Shown: positions 56,831 through 64,000 of the stretch, one piece after another
Position numbering within the stretch: position 1 is the stretch's first letter
Layout: the number at the start of each line of letters is the position of its first letter
The notes under the pieces: model-generated
Told to the model about the DNA's origin: nothing
The model's input: only the letters and a program-made list of their open reading frames with translations
Databases searched by the model: none
From: an uncultured bacterium
Lineage (GTDB): Bacteria; Patescibacteriota; Gracilibacteria; Absconditabacterales; Absconditicoccaceae
Length of the DNA: 64,000 nt
Reading direction: 5' to 3'
Assembly (NCBI GenBank): GCA_937872535.1
Contig: CALMTC010000011.1
Coordinates: forward strand, 124,001 to 188,000
Position numbers and translations under genes: made by a program

Positions 56831-57541
56831 CTAATATTTTTCGAAGAAAATCATCTCTTTAGGGTGGTTTTTTTCTTTGAGTTTTTCTCTTATATTATCG
56901 ACCATTTCTGGTTTTCCACAGATATAGACCACGAAATTCTCACCAAGCCAGTCGATCGCTTCATTGAAACTTTCTTGAATGCGTCATGGTTTTCGATTAG
57001 CAGGTAGATTTTTTTCTTGAGAGAGATGTAAAAAGTTTTTGAAATGAGGAGTAGTCAGAGAAAAAATTTTTTCAGTTTCAGAAAGGAGATGTTCAGCATA
57101 CCTTTCACCATAGAGATTGACAATCTTCCCAGTATGTCAACTTTCCAAAAGATGAGAAAGGTGGGAATAAATAGGAGAAAGTCAGCTTCCAGTTGAAATA
57201 AAAAAATAATTTATAGACAGCTTTTTATCAGTAAAGTGTCAGACGGGAGTGCTAATTTTTGCTTTATCGCCATTGTTGACAAGATGTGTCAAGAAATAAG
57301 ACATTCAGTCTTCAGAAGCTCTTTTAACGATAAATCATATCTGTCTAGTTTGTCTAAAATAGTCGTAAGAAGTAGCTATGCTATAAGGTTTTTTCACCTT
57401 TTTTCCCAAAAATTCCGCCTCTAACATGACAAATTGTCATTCCTTGAAAAGAAAATCTCAGTCTACTTCAAAAAAAACGAAACTAACTTCGCCAGAGGGT
57501 GAAAGTAATTTTTTTGCTAAGGTAATACTATAAAAAATCAT
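56831..57541 (-). CDS. FAD/NAD(P)H-dependent oxidoreductase (ferredoxin reductase-like)
   Basis: 236 residues. FAD-binding domain with GQFVMLE and KKPYSIATS; NAD(P)-binding domain with FISTGSGLSPIYSHL and YICGKPEMVDNIREKL, as in the ferredoxin-NADP reductase family. It moves electrons between NAD(P)H and a carrier; partner unknown. The gene end was duplicated on the far side of hicBA locus 2. Confidence 0.92.
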
Positions 57542-57694
57542 TCAAAATGAAAAAATAAATATAACTCATAATATAAAAAAAACTAGTATATCCAAGACTA
57601 TTTAAAAAATTTATTTTCTGGTTTTTAAATATTTTTACTGAATCCTATTAGTTTTCCCCAAATAAACTTAAAGAAAGAAAACTATAAAAAGTAC

Positions 57695-57722
57695 TTGCAT
57701 TTTATTTTCTAATATCTATAAG
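57695..57722 (+). promoter_or_regulatory. Possible promoter of the tRNA cluster
   Basis: TTGCAT, a 16-base spacer and TATAAG, about 150 bases before tRNA-Phe. Confidence 0.4.
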
Positions 57723-57871
57723 TCAATATAAACAGAAGATATTGTATTGGAATAAAAAGCATAATGTCTAGGATAAGAATGATTTTCTTTTGAGAAAATT
57801 TATTAACTGTCCCAAGATGTCCATTAGCACATTTTTTATTTTACCGCAATCATCAGTTGTTTTGTTTGAGA

Positions 57872-57943
57872 GCCAGGGTAGCTCAGTGGTAGAGCAGGGG
57901 CCTGAAAAGCCCTGTGTCGGCAGTTCAATCCTGCCCCCTGGCA
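57872..57943 (+). tRNA. tRNA-Phe(GAA)
   Basis: Acceptor GCCAGGG / CCCTGGC, discriminator A. Anticodon stem GGGGC/GCCCT with loop CTGAAAA. CCA is not encoded. Confidence 0.95.
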
Positions 57944-57963
57944 ACTTGTTGACTTTAAGTTAT

Positions 57964-58036
57964 GGGCATATAGCTCAGTTGGTTAGAGCGGTCCGATAAA
58001 TATCGGACAGGTCGATGGTTTAGTCTGTCTGATGAG
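57964..58036 (+). pseudogene. Degenerate tRNA-Ile copy
   Basis: The first 27 bases are identical to the intact tRNA-Ile at 58304, and AGGTCGATGGTT (58009-58020) matches its variable/T-arm region. The anticodon arm is replaced by a perfect 7-bp inverted repeat GTCCGAT-AAAT-ATCGGAC with a 4-base loop, and the 3' acceptor strand is lost. It cannot be a working tRNA-Ile. Confidence 0.85.
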
Positions 58037-58070
58037 TTCTCCTTCTAGTTTGTCATTGTATAGTTGAAGT

Positions 58071-58313
58071 ATGAATTGATTTGTTTATGTTCTTGAGTGT
58101 TTTAATTGAAGATGGTATGTCTGAAGCACAAACAATCTCGAAAGAAGATTTGAAGAGCATCAATGAGGTAAAGTTAGTTCAACGAAAAATGTGAGACCGT
58201 TGGTACTTGTTGGAAAGAAAGAGTTTGGGACATTGCTTGAAGCTAGAAGGTATGAATTGTTCTTGAAGTCAAAAAAGAGTAAAGAGAAGGTTAAATATTT
58301 TATGGGCATATAG
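58071..58313 (+). CDS. GIY-YIG nuclease-domain protein ending inside tRNA-Ile
   Basis: 80 residues, visible only with UGA=Gly. MNGFVYVLECFNGRWYVGSTNNLERRFEEHQGG is a full GIY-YIG N-terminus: VYVL and YVG strands, catalytic Arg in LERR, His in EEH. STKNVRPLVLV and a Glu in LLEARRYELFLKSKK complete the single-domain family. The stop codon TAG is bases 8-10 of tRNA-Ile, so gene and tRNA overlap by 10 bases. It sits between a degenerate and an intact tRNA-Ile. An in-frame ATG at 58032 is an alternative start. Its relatives include housekeeping UPF0213-type proteins and homing endonucleases. Confidence 0.9.
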
Positions 58314-58380
58314 CTCAGTTGGTTAGAGCGCGTCTCTGATAAGGACGAGGTCGATGGTTCGAGTCCATCTATGCCCACCA
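58304..58380 (+). tRNA. tRNA-Ile(GAU)
   Basis: Acceptor GGGCATA / TATGCCC, discriminator A, CCA encoded. Anticodon stem CGTCT/GGACG with loop CTGATAA. Confidence 0.96.
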
Positions 58381-58427
58381 TTGATATGAAATTTGAGATT
58401 TAAGTTGTTTGTGAGAGTAAATATTGC

Positions 58428-58501
58428 CGGGGATTAGCTCAGATGGCTAGAGCGCTTGGTTTGGGACCAAGAGGCCGCGAGTTCGAGTCCCGCATCCCCG
58501 A
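58428..58501 (+). tRNA. tRNA-Pro(UGG)
   Basis: Acceptor CGGGGAT / ATCCCCG, discriminator A. Anticodon stem CTTGG/CCAAG with loop TTTGGGA. CCA is not encoded. Confidence 0.96.
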
Positions 58502-58538
58502 GATTGAATATTGAAATTGCATATTGTATCATAAACAC

Positions 58539-58566
58539 TTGAAATCGCAATGTAAATAGTTACAAA
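58539..58566 (+). promoter_or_regulatory. Promoter of tuf / S10 operon
   Basis: TTGAAA, a 16-base spacer and TACAAA, about 45 bases before the tuf ATG. Confidence 0.6.
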
Positions 58567-58611
58567 AAACAGAATGTAGTAAATTTATTTATTCCACTTA
58601 TAAACAATAAA

Positions 58612-59784
58612 ATGGCAAAAATTCATGTTAATGTAGGTACTGTTGGACATGTAGATCATGGAAAAACTACTCTTACAGCTGCTATTACTATGGTATCTGC
58701 AGCAAGAGGTCTTGCAAAAGCTCAGGATTATGGTTCTATCGATAAAGCTCCTGAAGAAAGAGCGAGAGGTATTACTATTAATACAGCTCATGTTGAATAT
58801 GAAACTGAAGCTAGACACTATGCTCATATTGATTGTCCTGGACATGCCGACTATATCAAAAACATGATCGTTGGTGCTGCTCAGATGGACGGAGCTATCT
58901 TGGTAGTTGCTGCTACTGATGGTCCTATGGCTCAGACAAAAGAACATGTTCTTTTGGCTAGACAAGTTAATGTGCCACATATTCTTGTTTTCTTAAATAA
59001 ATGTGATATGGCTGATCCTGAAATGGTTGAGCTTGTAGAAGAAGAAATTAGAGATCTTTTGAATAAAAATGGTTATCCTGGAGATTCTACTCCAATTATT
59101 AGAGGTTCTGCTCTTAAAGCTGTAGAAAATCCTGGAGATTCTGAAGGTGCTGCTAAGCCAATTTTAGAATTGTTGAATGCTCTTGATACATTCATTCCAG
59201 ATCCAGTGAGAGATACTGCTAAACCTTTCGCTATGCCAGTAGAAGATGTATTCTCTATTAAAGGTAGAGGTACAGTTGTTACAGGTAGAATTGAAAGAGG
59301 AACTATTTCTATCAATGATGAAATTGAAATTGTTGGTCTTACTGATGAACCAAAGAAAACAGTTGTTACTGGAATCGAAATGTTCCACAAACAATTTACT
59401 ACAGCAGAAGCTGGTATGAACTGTGGACTTTTGTTGAGAGGTATTGAAAAAGATCAAGTAGAAAGAGGACAGTTGCTTGCAAAAACAGGTACTGTAAAAC
59501 CTCACCACAAATTTGAAGCTGAAATATATGTATTGAAAAAAGAAGAAGGTGGAAGACATACTCCATTTATGGGAGGATATAAGCCTCAGTTCTTTTTGAG
59601 AACTACAGATGTTACAGGTGCTGTTAGCCTTCAAGCTGGTAGAGAAATGATTATGCCTGGAGACAATGCTAAAATTGATGTAGAATTGATCTACAAAGTT
59701 GCTATGGAAGAAGGTCTAAGATTTGCTATTAGAGAAGGAGGTAGAACTGTTGGAGCTGGAGTTATTACTAAAATTTATGAATAA
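58612..59784 (+). CDS. tuf: Elongation factor Tu
   Basis: 390 residues. [17 protein letters not shown] (P-loop), [25 protein letters not shown] and NKCDMAD are the GTPase motifs, followed by beta-barrel domains 2 and 3 with ...GVITKIYE at the end. It delivers aminoacyl-tRNA to the ribosome. No UGA, CGA or CGG was noticed; Gly is GGN and Arg is AGA. It heads the S10 operon, with rpsG and fusA absent upstream. Confidence 0.99.
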   Translation: MAKIHVNVGTVGHVDHGKTTLTAAITMVSAARGLAKAQDYGSIDKAPEERARGITINTAHVEYETEARHYAHIDCPGHADYIKNMIVGAAQMDGAILVVAATDGPMAQTKEHVLLARQVNVPHILVFLNKCDMADPEMVELVEEEIRDLLNKNGYPGDSTPIIRGSALKAVENPGDSEGAAKPILELLNALDTFIPDPVRDTAKPFAMPVEDVFSIKGRGTVVTGRIERGTISINDEIEIVGLTDEPKKTVVTGIEMFHKQFTTAEAGMNCGLLLRGIEKDQVERGQLLAKTGTVKPHHKFEAEIYVLKKEEGGRHTPFMGGYKPQFFLRTTDVTGAVSLQAGREMIMPGDNAKIDVELIYKVAMEEGLRFAIREGGRTVGAGVITKIYE

Positions 59785-59823
59785 TTATTGACCATTATTT
59801 ACTGTTAATGAACCTTCAAACGA

Positions 59824-60150
59824 ATGACTGCAAAAGTAAATGAAACAACTAAATTGAGAATTAAGCTAAAAAGCTACGATCTTAAGATGCTTGAAAGCTC
59901 TGTTAGTAAAATTGTTGCGTTGATGATAAAATCTTGAGCTGAAATTAAGTGACCAATTCCTCTTCCTATGAAGAAAAAGTTGTACACTGTTTTGAGATCA
60001 AACTTTGTCCACAAAAATGCAAGAGAACAGTTTGAAAGAAGAACTTATTCAAGAATAGTTGATGTTGTTCAGACTGGTTCAAAAACGGTAGAGTATCTAC
60101 AGAATCTTGCGATACCTGTGGGTGTGGCTGTTGATATTAAAATTTATTAA
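59824..60150 (+). CDS. rpsJ: 30S ribosomal protein S10
   Basis: 108 residues: LRIKLKSYDLKMLESSVSKIV and GPIPLPMKKKLYTVLRS are typical. Gly at GAEIKGP is UGA. It starts 39 bases after tuf. Confidence 0.97.
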
Positions 60151-60183
60151 AATTTATATACTGGTTCTCAAAAATTGCTGTAT

Positions 60184-60213
60184 GGAGGCTCTGGTTCTCA
60201 TCGACTATCCTCC
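60184..60213 (+). promoter_or_regulatory. GGAGG/CCTCC hairpin between rpsJ and rplC
   Basis: A 5-bp G/C stem (60184-60188 with 60209-60213) around a 20-base loop in a 90-base gap that also holds a CTGG element (60149-60164). It might act in operon regulation or processing; no test of this from sequence. Confidence 0.35.
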
Positions 60214-60240
60214 GTTTATCTAATTCAAAGACTATAAAAG

Positions 60241-60852
60241 ATGAATGCTAGAAAATGATGAGTTGTGTTAGTGAAAAATCAGATGACAAGAATTTGGTCA
60301 TGAGATAAATTGGTTCCAGTAACTCTTATGAGATTCCCTCATCAGCAAGTTCTCAAGTATAGAACTATGGAGAAAGATGGTTATGATGCTGTTGTTGTGT
60401 GAATTCATAAAAAAGATGCAAATGCTGCAAATGAAAATAAAAAAGCAGATTATGATCTTGTTACGGAATTTAGGTTATCAGCTCCGTCAAATGTTTTGGG
60501 TGATGCTGGGGTGATTTTGTCTAGTGATATTATTAAAGAAGGAGACTTAATGCATCTTACATCTACTTCAAAAGGTAAAGGTTATCAGGGAGCGATGAAG
60601 AGATTTCATCTTAAGGGATGACCAAAAACTCATGGATCGAAATTTCATAGACATGTTGGTTCTATGGGAAATAGAAAGCCAAGAAGAACAATGAAATGAC
60701 ATCCTCATGCTGGACATATGTGAAGTGAAACTGTAAGTATTAAAAATATTAGAGTTCACGATATTGTTGCTATTGATGGTGTAAATTATGTTGCTCTCCA
60801 TGGTTCTGTCCCTGGTGCTCTAAACTCATTTGTAAAAGTATTCTTCTCATAA
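60241..60852 (+). CDS. rplC: 50S ribosomal protein L3
   Basis: 203 residues. [30 protein letters not shown] is the conserved core (Gly of KGGPK partly UGA), then RKPRRTMKGHPHAGHMG. It binds 23S rRNA near the peptidyl transferase centre. Confidence 0.97.
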
Positions 60853-60882
60853 TATCTTAAATCTTATTATTAAGAAACATCC

Positions 60883-61515
60883 ATGACATATTCTGTAGAT
60901 TATTTTGATACTAAAGGTAAAAAAACAAGAACTGAGGAACTTGACCAGAATATTTTTTCTGAAGAGAGTGTTTCTGATGATGTTCTTCAGCAGTATGTGG
61001 TAGCTTATCGTGCTAATCAGCGCGCAAATATAGCTCACACTAAGACAAGAGCTGAAGTAAATTATTCAGGTAAAAAACTCTATAAGCAAAAAGGTACTGG
61101 TAATGCTAGAACGGGTGATGTGGGTTCTCCTATCAGAAAACACTGATGAGTGGCTTTTTGACCAAGAAACACACAAAACTTCTCAAAAGATATGAATAGA
61201 AAAATGAAAAAAGTAGCTTTGAGAACGGCGATTACTCTAAAAGCGAAGGCTGGTTCTCTTCTTGGACTAGAAAATGCTATGGATATTCAAAAGACAAAAG
61301 AAGGTTTTACTGTTCTTGCGAAATTAGGACTTGTAGGACACAGAATGCTTTTTGTTGCTCCAAAAGAAAATCAAGCTCTTTATAAAGCAGTAAGAAATAT
61401 TCCTGGAGTTGATTATGTTACTATCAATACTCTTTCTCCTTATGATATAGTAAGGGCTTCAAAGTTGGTTTTTCTTGATGATGTGTTGATGAACATTGTT
61501 GATAAATGTAAATAG
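60883..61515 (+). CDS. rplD: 50S ribosomal protein L4
   Basis: 210 residues. QRANIAHTKTRAEVNYSGKK, KQKGTGNARTGDVGSPIR and HGGVAFGPRN are the conserved loop; three Gly in the last motif are UGA. Lines the peptide exit tunnel. Confidence 0.97.
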
Positions 61516-61541
61516 TTTTATTTTTTGATCATTGTGAATCC

Positions 61542-61883
61542 ATGACATTGAGGACTATAATGCAACAGAGAGCAAAGAAAAATATTGCTCCTAAAGCGAT
61601 AAAAAGATTTTGAGTGTACGATATTATTCAGGCGCCTGTGATGACAGAAAAATCTTATCAAGCTTCTTCTCAAGCTAATAAATACTCTTTCAAAGTTCAT
61701 CCAGATGCAAACAAGATTGATGTTAAGCTTGCTGTTCAGGAAATATATAAAGTGGATCCAGAAGCAATTAATGTTGTCAATGCTAAAGAGAAAGGAAGAG
61801 CAAATAGAAAGTTAGTAAAAAAGAGCTATAAAAAAGCTATTGTTACGCTTAAAAAGTGAGACAAGATTGACTTTATCGCATAG
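61542..61883 (+). CDS. rplW: 50S ribosomal protein L23
   Basis: 113 residues from the first ATG; a second in-frame ATG at 61560 is possible. IIQAPVMTEKSYQASSQANKYSF and AVQEIYKVDPEAINVV are typical. The last residues include one UGA glycine before TAG. Confidence 0.96.
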
Positions 61884-61913
61884 TAATTTACTTATCAGTT
61901 TATAGTATCAAAT

Positions 61914-62759
61914 ATGCTTATCAAAGAATATAAACCTTATACTCCATCAAGGCGTTTTATGACTGGGTATGACTTCTCAGAAATTACAACAACGAAGCCA
62001 CACAAGCCATTGACTAAAATGTTGGGGTCTACTGGTGGAAGAAATAGTGCGGGTAGAGTAACATCGAGATTTAGATGATGAGGACACAAAAAACTCTACA
62101 GAATAGTTGATTTTAGAGGATATGATAAATTGAATATTCCTGCTAAAATTTCTACTATAGAGTATGATCCGTACAGAAATGTAAGAATTGCATTGGCAAC
62201 ATTTGCTGATGGTGAAAAAAGATATGTTCTAGCTCGAAAAGGAATTAAAGTTGGTGATGCTATTATGACTTGAGATGCTGCTATTATTCAGTCAGGAAAT
62301 AGAAAACAACTAAAAAATATTCCAGAATGAGTAAATGTATATAATCTCGAAGTTACTCCATTCACAAAGGGTAAGTTGATTAAGTGAGCTGGTAACTACG
62401 GTGTGATTATGGGTAGAGACGAAGCTCTATGAGTTACATTTGTAAAATTACCATCTGGTCAATTGAGAAAATTTAATGATAATTGCTGGGCTACAATTGG
62501 TGAGCTTGGTAACGAAATTCATAAAAATATCGTAATTGGTAAAGCTGGTAGACAAAGATGGTTAGGAAAAAAACCTCATGTATTGGGGCTTTCTATGAAC
62601 CCTGTTGATCATCCACATGGTTGATGAGAATGACATACTGGAAGTGGTCTCAAACATCGTAAAGCTTTCAATGGTAGAGTTGTTGATCCAGGTAAGAAAA
62701 CAAGAAGATCAGGAAAATGGTCAGATAGATTTATTGTTCAGTCTATGAATAAAATCTAA
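61914..62759 (+). CDS. rplB: 50S ribosomal protein L2
   Basis: 281 residues. [46 protein letters not shown] and the basic tail are conserved. UGA encodes Gly in RGGGHK and HGGGEG. A CGA at YVLAWKGIKVGD falls on a position often Pro, so it is not informative. It contacts the peptidyl transferase centre. Confidence 0.97.
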
Positions 62760-62792
62760 GATATCAATTTAATTACTTACAATATAGCTTCT

Positions 62793-63050
62793 ATGGCTAG
62801 ATCTCTCAAAAAAGGATTTTATGTACATCCAAAACTTCTCAAGAAATTAGATAAAATGTCTGAAACAGGAGAAAAGAAAACAATAAAAACTTGGGCAAGA
62901 TCGTCACACATCATTCCAGAGATGATAGGGCTTACAATGGCTGTCTACAATGGTAAACAGTTTATTAGTGTCTATGTAACTGAAGAAATGATTGGTCACA
63001 GACTTTGAGAATTTGCTCAAACAAGATCTTTCAGAGGACATCCATTCTAG
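62793..63050 (+). CDS. rpsS: 30S ribosomal protein S19
   Basis: 85 residues: [59 protein letters not shown]. The G of RLGEF is UGA. Binds 16S rRNA in the head. Confidence 0.97.
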
Positions 63051-63104
63051 TAAAAAATTAAGTTTAAGGACAATTAGCTTTTATATTAGAGCCTACACTA
63101 TCAA

Positions 63105-63443
63105 ATGAATAATTCTATGACGGCCACTCTTAAATATGCGACGACATCATATAAAAAAATGTTGTTAATGGCAAAATTAATTAATGGTGAAAAAGTTGGT
63201 TCAGCTTTGACACAACTATCTCATATGCCAAAAACAGCAGCAAAAATTCTTTACAAAGTTGTTCATTCTGCTGCAGCAAATGCAACAAATAATGCATGAG
63301 CTCAGATGGAGAACCTTTTCATTACTAAGATTGATATAGGGAGAGGACCAAAACTCAAGAGAATGAGATTTGTTGCAAGATCAAGAGTTCATGGTTATGT
63401 GAAACATAGAGCATTTGTAAGAGTAATTTTAGATACTAAATAA
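63105..63443 (+). CDS. rplV: 50S ribosomal protein L22
   Basis: 112 residues: ATTSYKKMLLMAKLINGEKV, AAKILYKVVHSAAANATNNAG and KRMRFVARSRVHGYVKHR are typical. Lines the exit tunnel with L4. An in-frame internal Met (MTATLKY) is an alternative start. Confidence 0.96.
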
Positions 63444-63453
63444 TTCCTTCACT

Positions 63454-64000
63454 ATGGGACAGAAAGTCGATCCTAGATGATTAAGAGCATGAGTTACGAA
63501 ATCTTGGGCTTCTGAGTGGTTTGCAAAGACAAAAGCTCAGAGCTCAGAGTTTTTCGTTCAGGATATTAAAATGAGAAATTTTGTGGAAAAAGAATTTGTA
63601 AGAGTATGAATTTCAAAAGTTGTTGTAAGAAAAACCCACAACGAATGAGAAGTAATAATCTTCACATCTAAAACTGCACAGATTCTTGGTAAGGATTGAG
63701 AAAAACTCAAAGCTTTTGAAACTAAGTTTGCTAAAAAGTTCGGTCCAGGTTATAAAATTACTCTCAAGGAAATAAGAGTACCAGAGCTTTCAGCTAAAAT
63801 TATTGCAGAATTCGCTGCTTCTCAGATAGAAGCCAGAATGCCATATAGAAAAGTTGGAAAATCAGTGCTCGAGAAAGTTATGCAAAAGTGAGCGACAGGA
63901 GTAAAAATTATGATCGCTGGAAGACTTTGATGAACTGATATTGCTAGAAGCGAAAAATTTATCGAAGGAAGAGTATCTCTCCAGACTTTTAGAGCGGACA
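63454..64000 (+). CDS. rpsC: 30S ribosomal protein S3 (3' end beyond window)
   Basis: 182 residues seen, running off the right edge. MGQKVDPRGLRAGVTKSWASEWF is the N-terminus; the KH domain has VRKTHNEGEVIIFTSKTAQILGKDGEKL and the C-terminal domain GVKIMIAGRLGGTDIARSE. Several Gly are UGA. Next expected gene is rplP. Confidence 0.97.

Noticed and set aside
58160-58381. Minus-strand ORF reading MVGIDGLEPSTSSLSE...
   Set aside because: It is antisense to tRNA-Ile and the GIY-YIG gene; this peptide is a well-known artefact of translating tRNA genes.
62053-62088. CGA in the conserved TSRFRGGGHK stretch of RplB, apparently against Trp
   Set aside because: The correct frame reads TCG AGA there, so the conserved Arg is AGA and there is no conflict.
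1-64000. Massive pseudogene content (nearly every gene broken by TGA)
   Set aside because: The TGA codons fall on conserved glycines in dozens of genes, which fits recoding and not decay.
1-64000. CRISPR arrays and insertion sequences
   Set aside because: No regularly spaced repeats and no transposase genes seen; the only recombinase is a Xer-type enzyme.

Overview
The window is AT-rich bacterial DNA that makes sense only with a changed genetic code. In-frame UGA stands at invariant glycines (TrmD YGGGPG, RplD GGVAFGP, MutS ARIGSADN, PBP QGGSTITQQ). CGA, and rarer CGG, stand at invariant tryptophans (photolyase FWFR, AWREF, DWRWGE and GNWQW; TyrRS GSDQWGN; TrmD KIAKWK). UAA and UAG are the only stops I used. 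UGA=Gly points to the candidate-phyla lineages Absconditabacteria (SR1) or Gracilibacteria (BD1-5). CGA/CGG=Trp has, as I recall, been predicted computationally for Absconditabacterales. Every CDS below was read with UGA=Gly and CGA/CGG=Trp; a standard-code reading breaks almost all of them into fragments.

Layout. 1-6.3 kb: membrane protein, tRNA-Ser, LysM-CHAP hydrolase, class A penicillin-binding protein. 6.4-9 kb: mutS (minus). 9-12.2 kb: DUF11/SLH surface protein. 12.3-16.7 kb: a 1485-residue orphan protein (minus). 16.9-28.2 kb: mostly plus-strand genes (GT4 glycosyltransferase, argS, frr, Xer recombinase, RluD-like synthase, rnc, secF, tRNAs Thr, Met, Gly). 28.4-33.6 kb: glycosyltransferase with swapped halves, photolyase, oligoendopeptidase F, comF (minus). 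33.6-42.4 kb: tRNA-Val with a duplicated 3' end, murG, lamin-tail-like exported protein, CsaB-like pyruvyl transferase, comEC, and a tRNA with anticodon CCG. 42.6-47.2 kb: large SLH (probable S-layer) protein and a secreted companion. 47.3-57.5 kb: two hicBA modules, rsmA, tyrS (frameshifted), a ligase/M20 peptidase/unknown operon (minus), trmD, several orphan proteins, a ferredoxin reductase-like gene (minus). 57.7-58.5 kb: tRNA-Phe, degenerate tRNA-Ile, a GIY-YIG gene, tRNA-Ile, tRNA-Pro. 58.6-64 kb: tuf and the S10 ribosomal operon (rpsJ, rplC, rplD, rplW, rplB, rpsS, rplV, rpsC partial).

The gene content fits a small host-dependent bacterium with a peptidoglycan wall (PBP, MurG, CHAP hydrolase), an SLH-anchored surface layer (CsaB-like transferase plus two SLH proteins), DNA uptake genes (ComEC, ComF) and few biosynthetic genes. 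Start codons lack Shine-Dalgarno sequences. Several genes have a canonical -35/-10 promoter with a 16-17 nt spacer. A short element (an A/T palindrome ending in TTCTGG) recurs between genes. Base skew changes near 28-29 kb, which may mark a replication origin.

Main points for a second look: the double recoding and its CCG tRNA; the GIY-YIG gene between two tRNA-Ile copies; a hicBA cassette flanked by a copy of a neighbouring gene end; the recurrent CTGG element; the circularly permuted glycosyltransferase; the ligase-peptidase operon.
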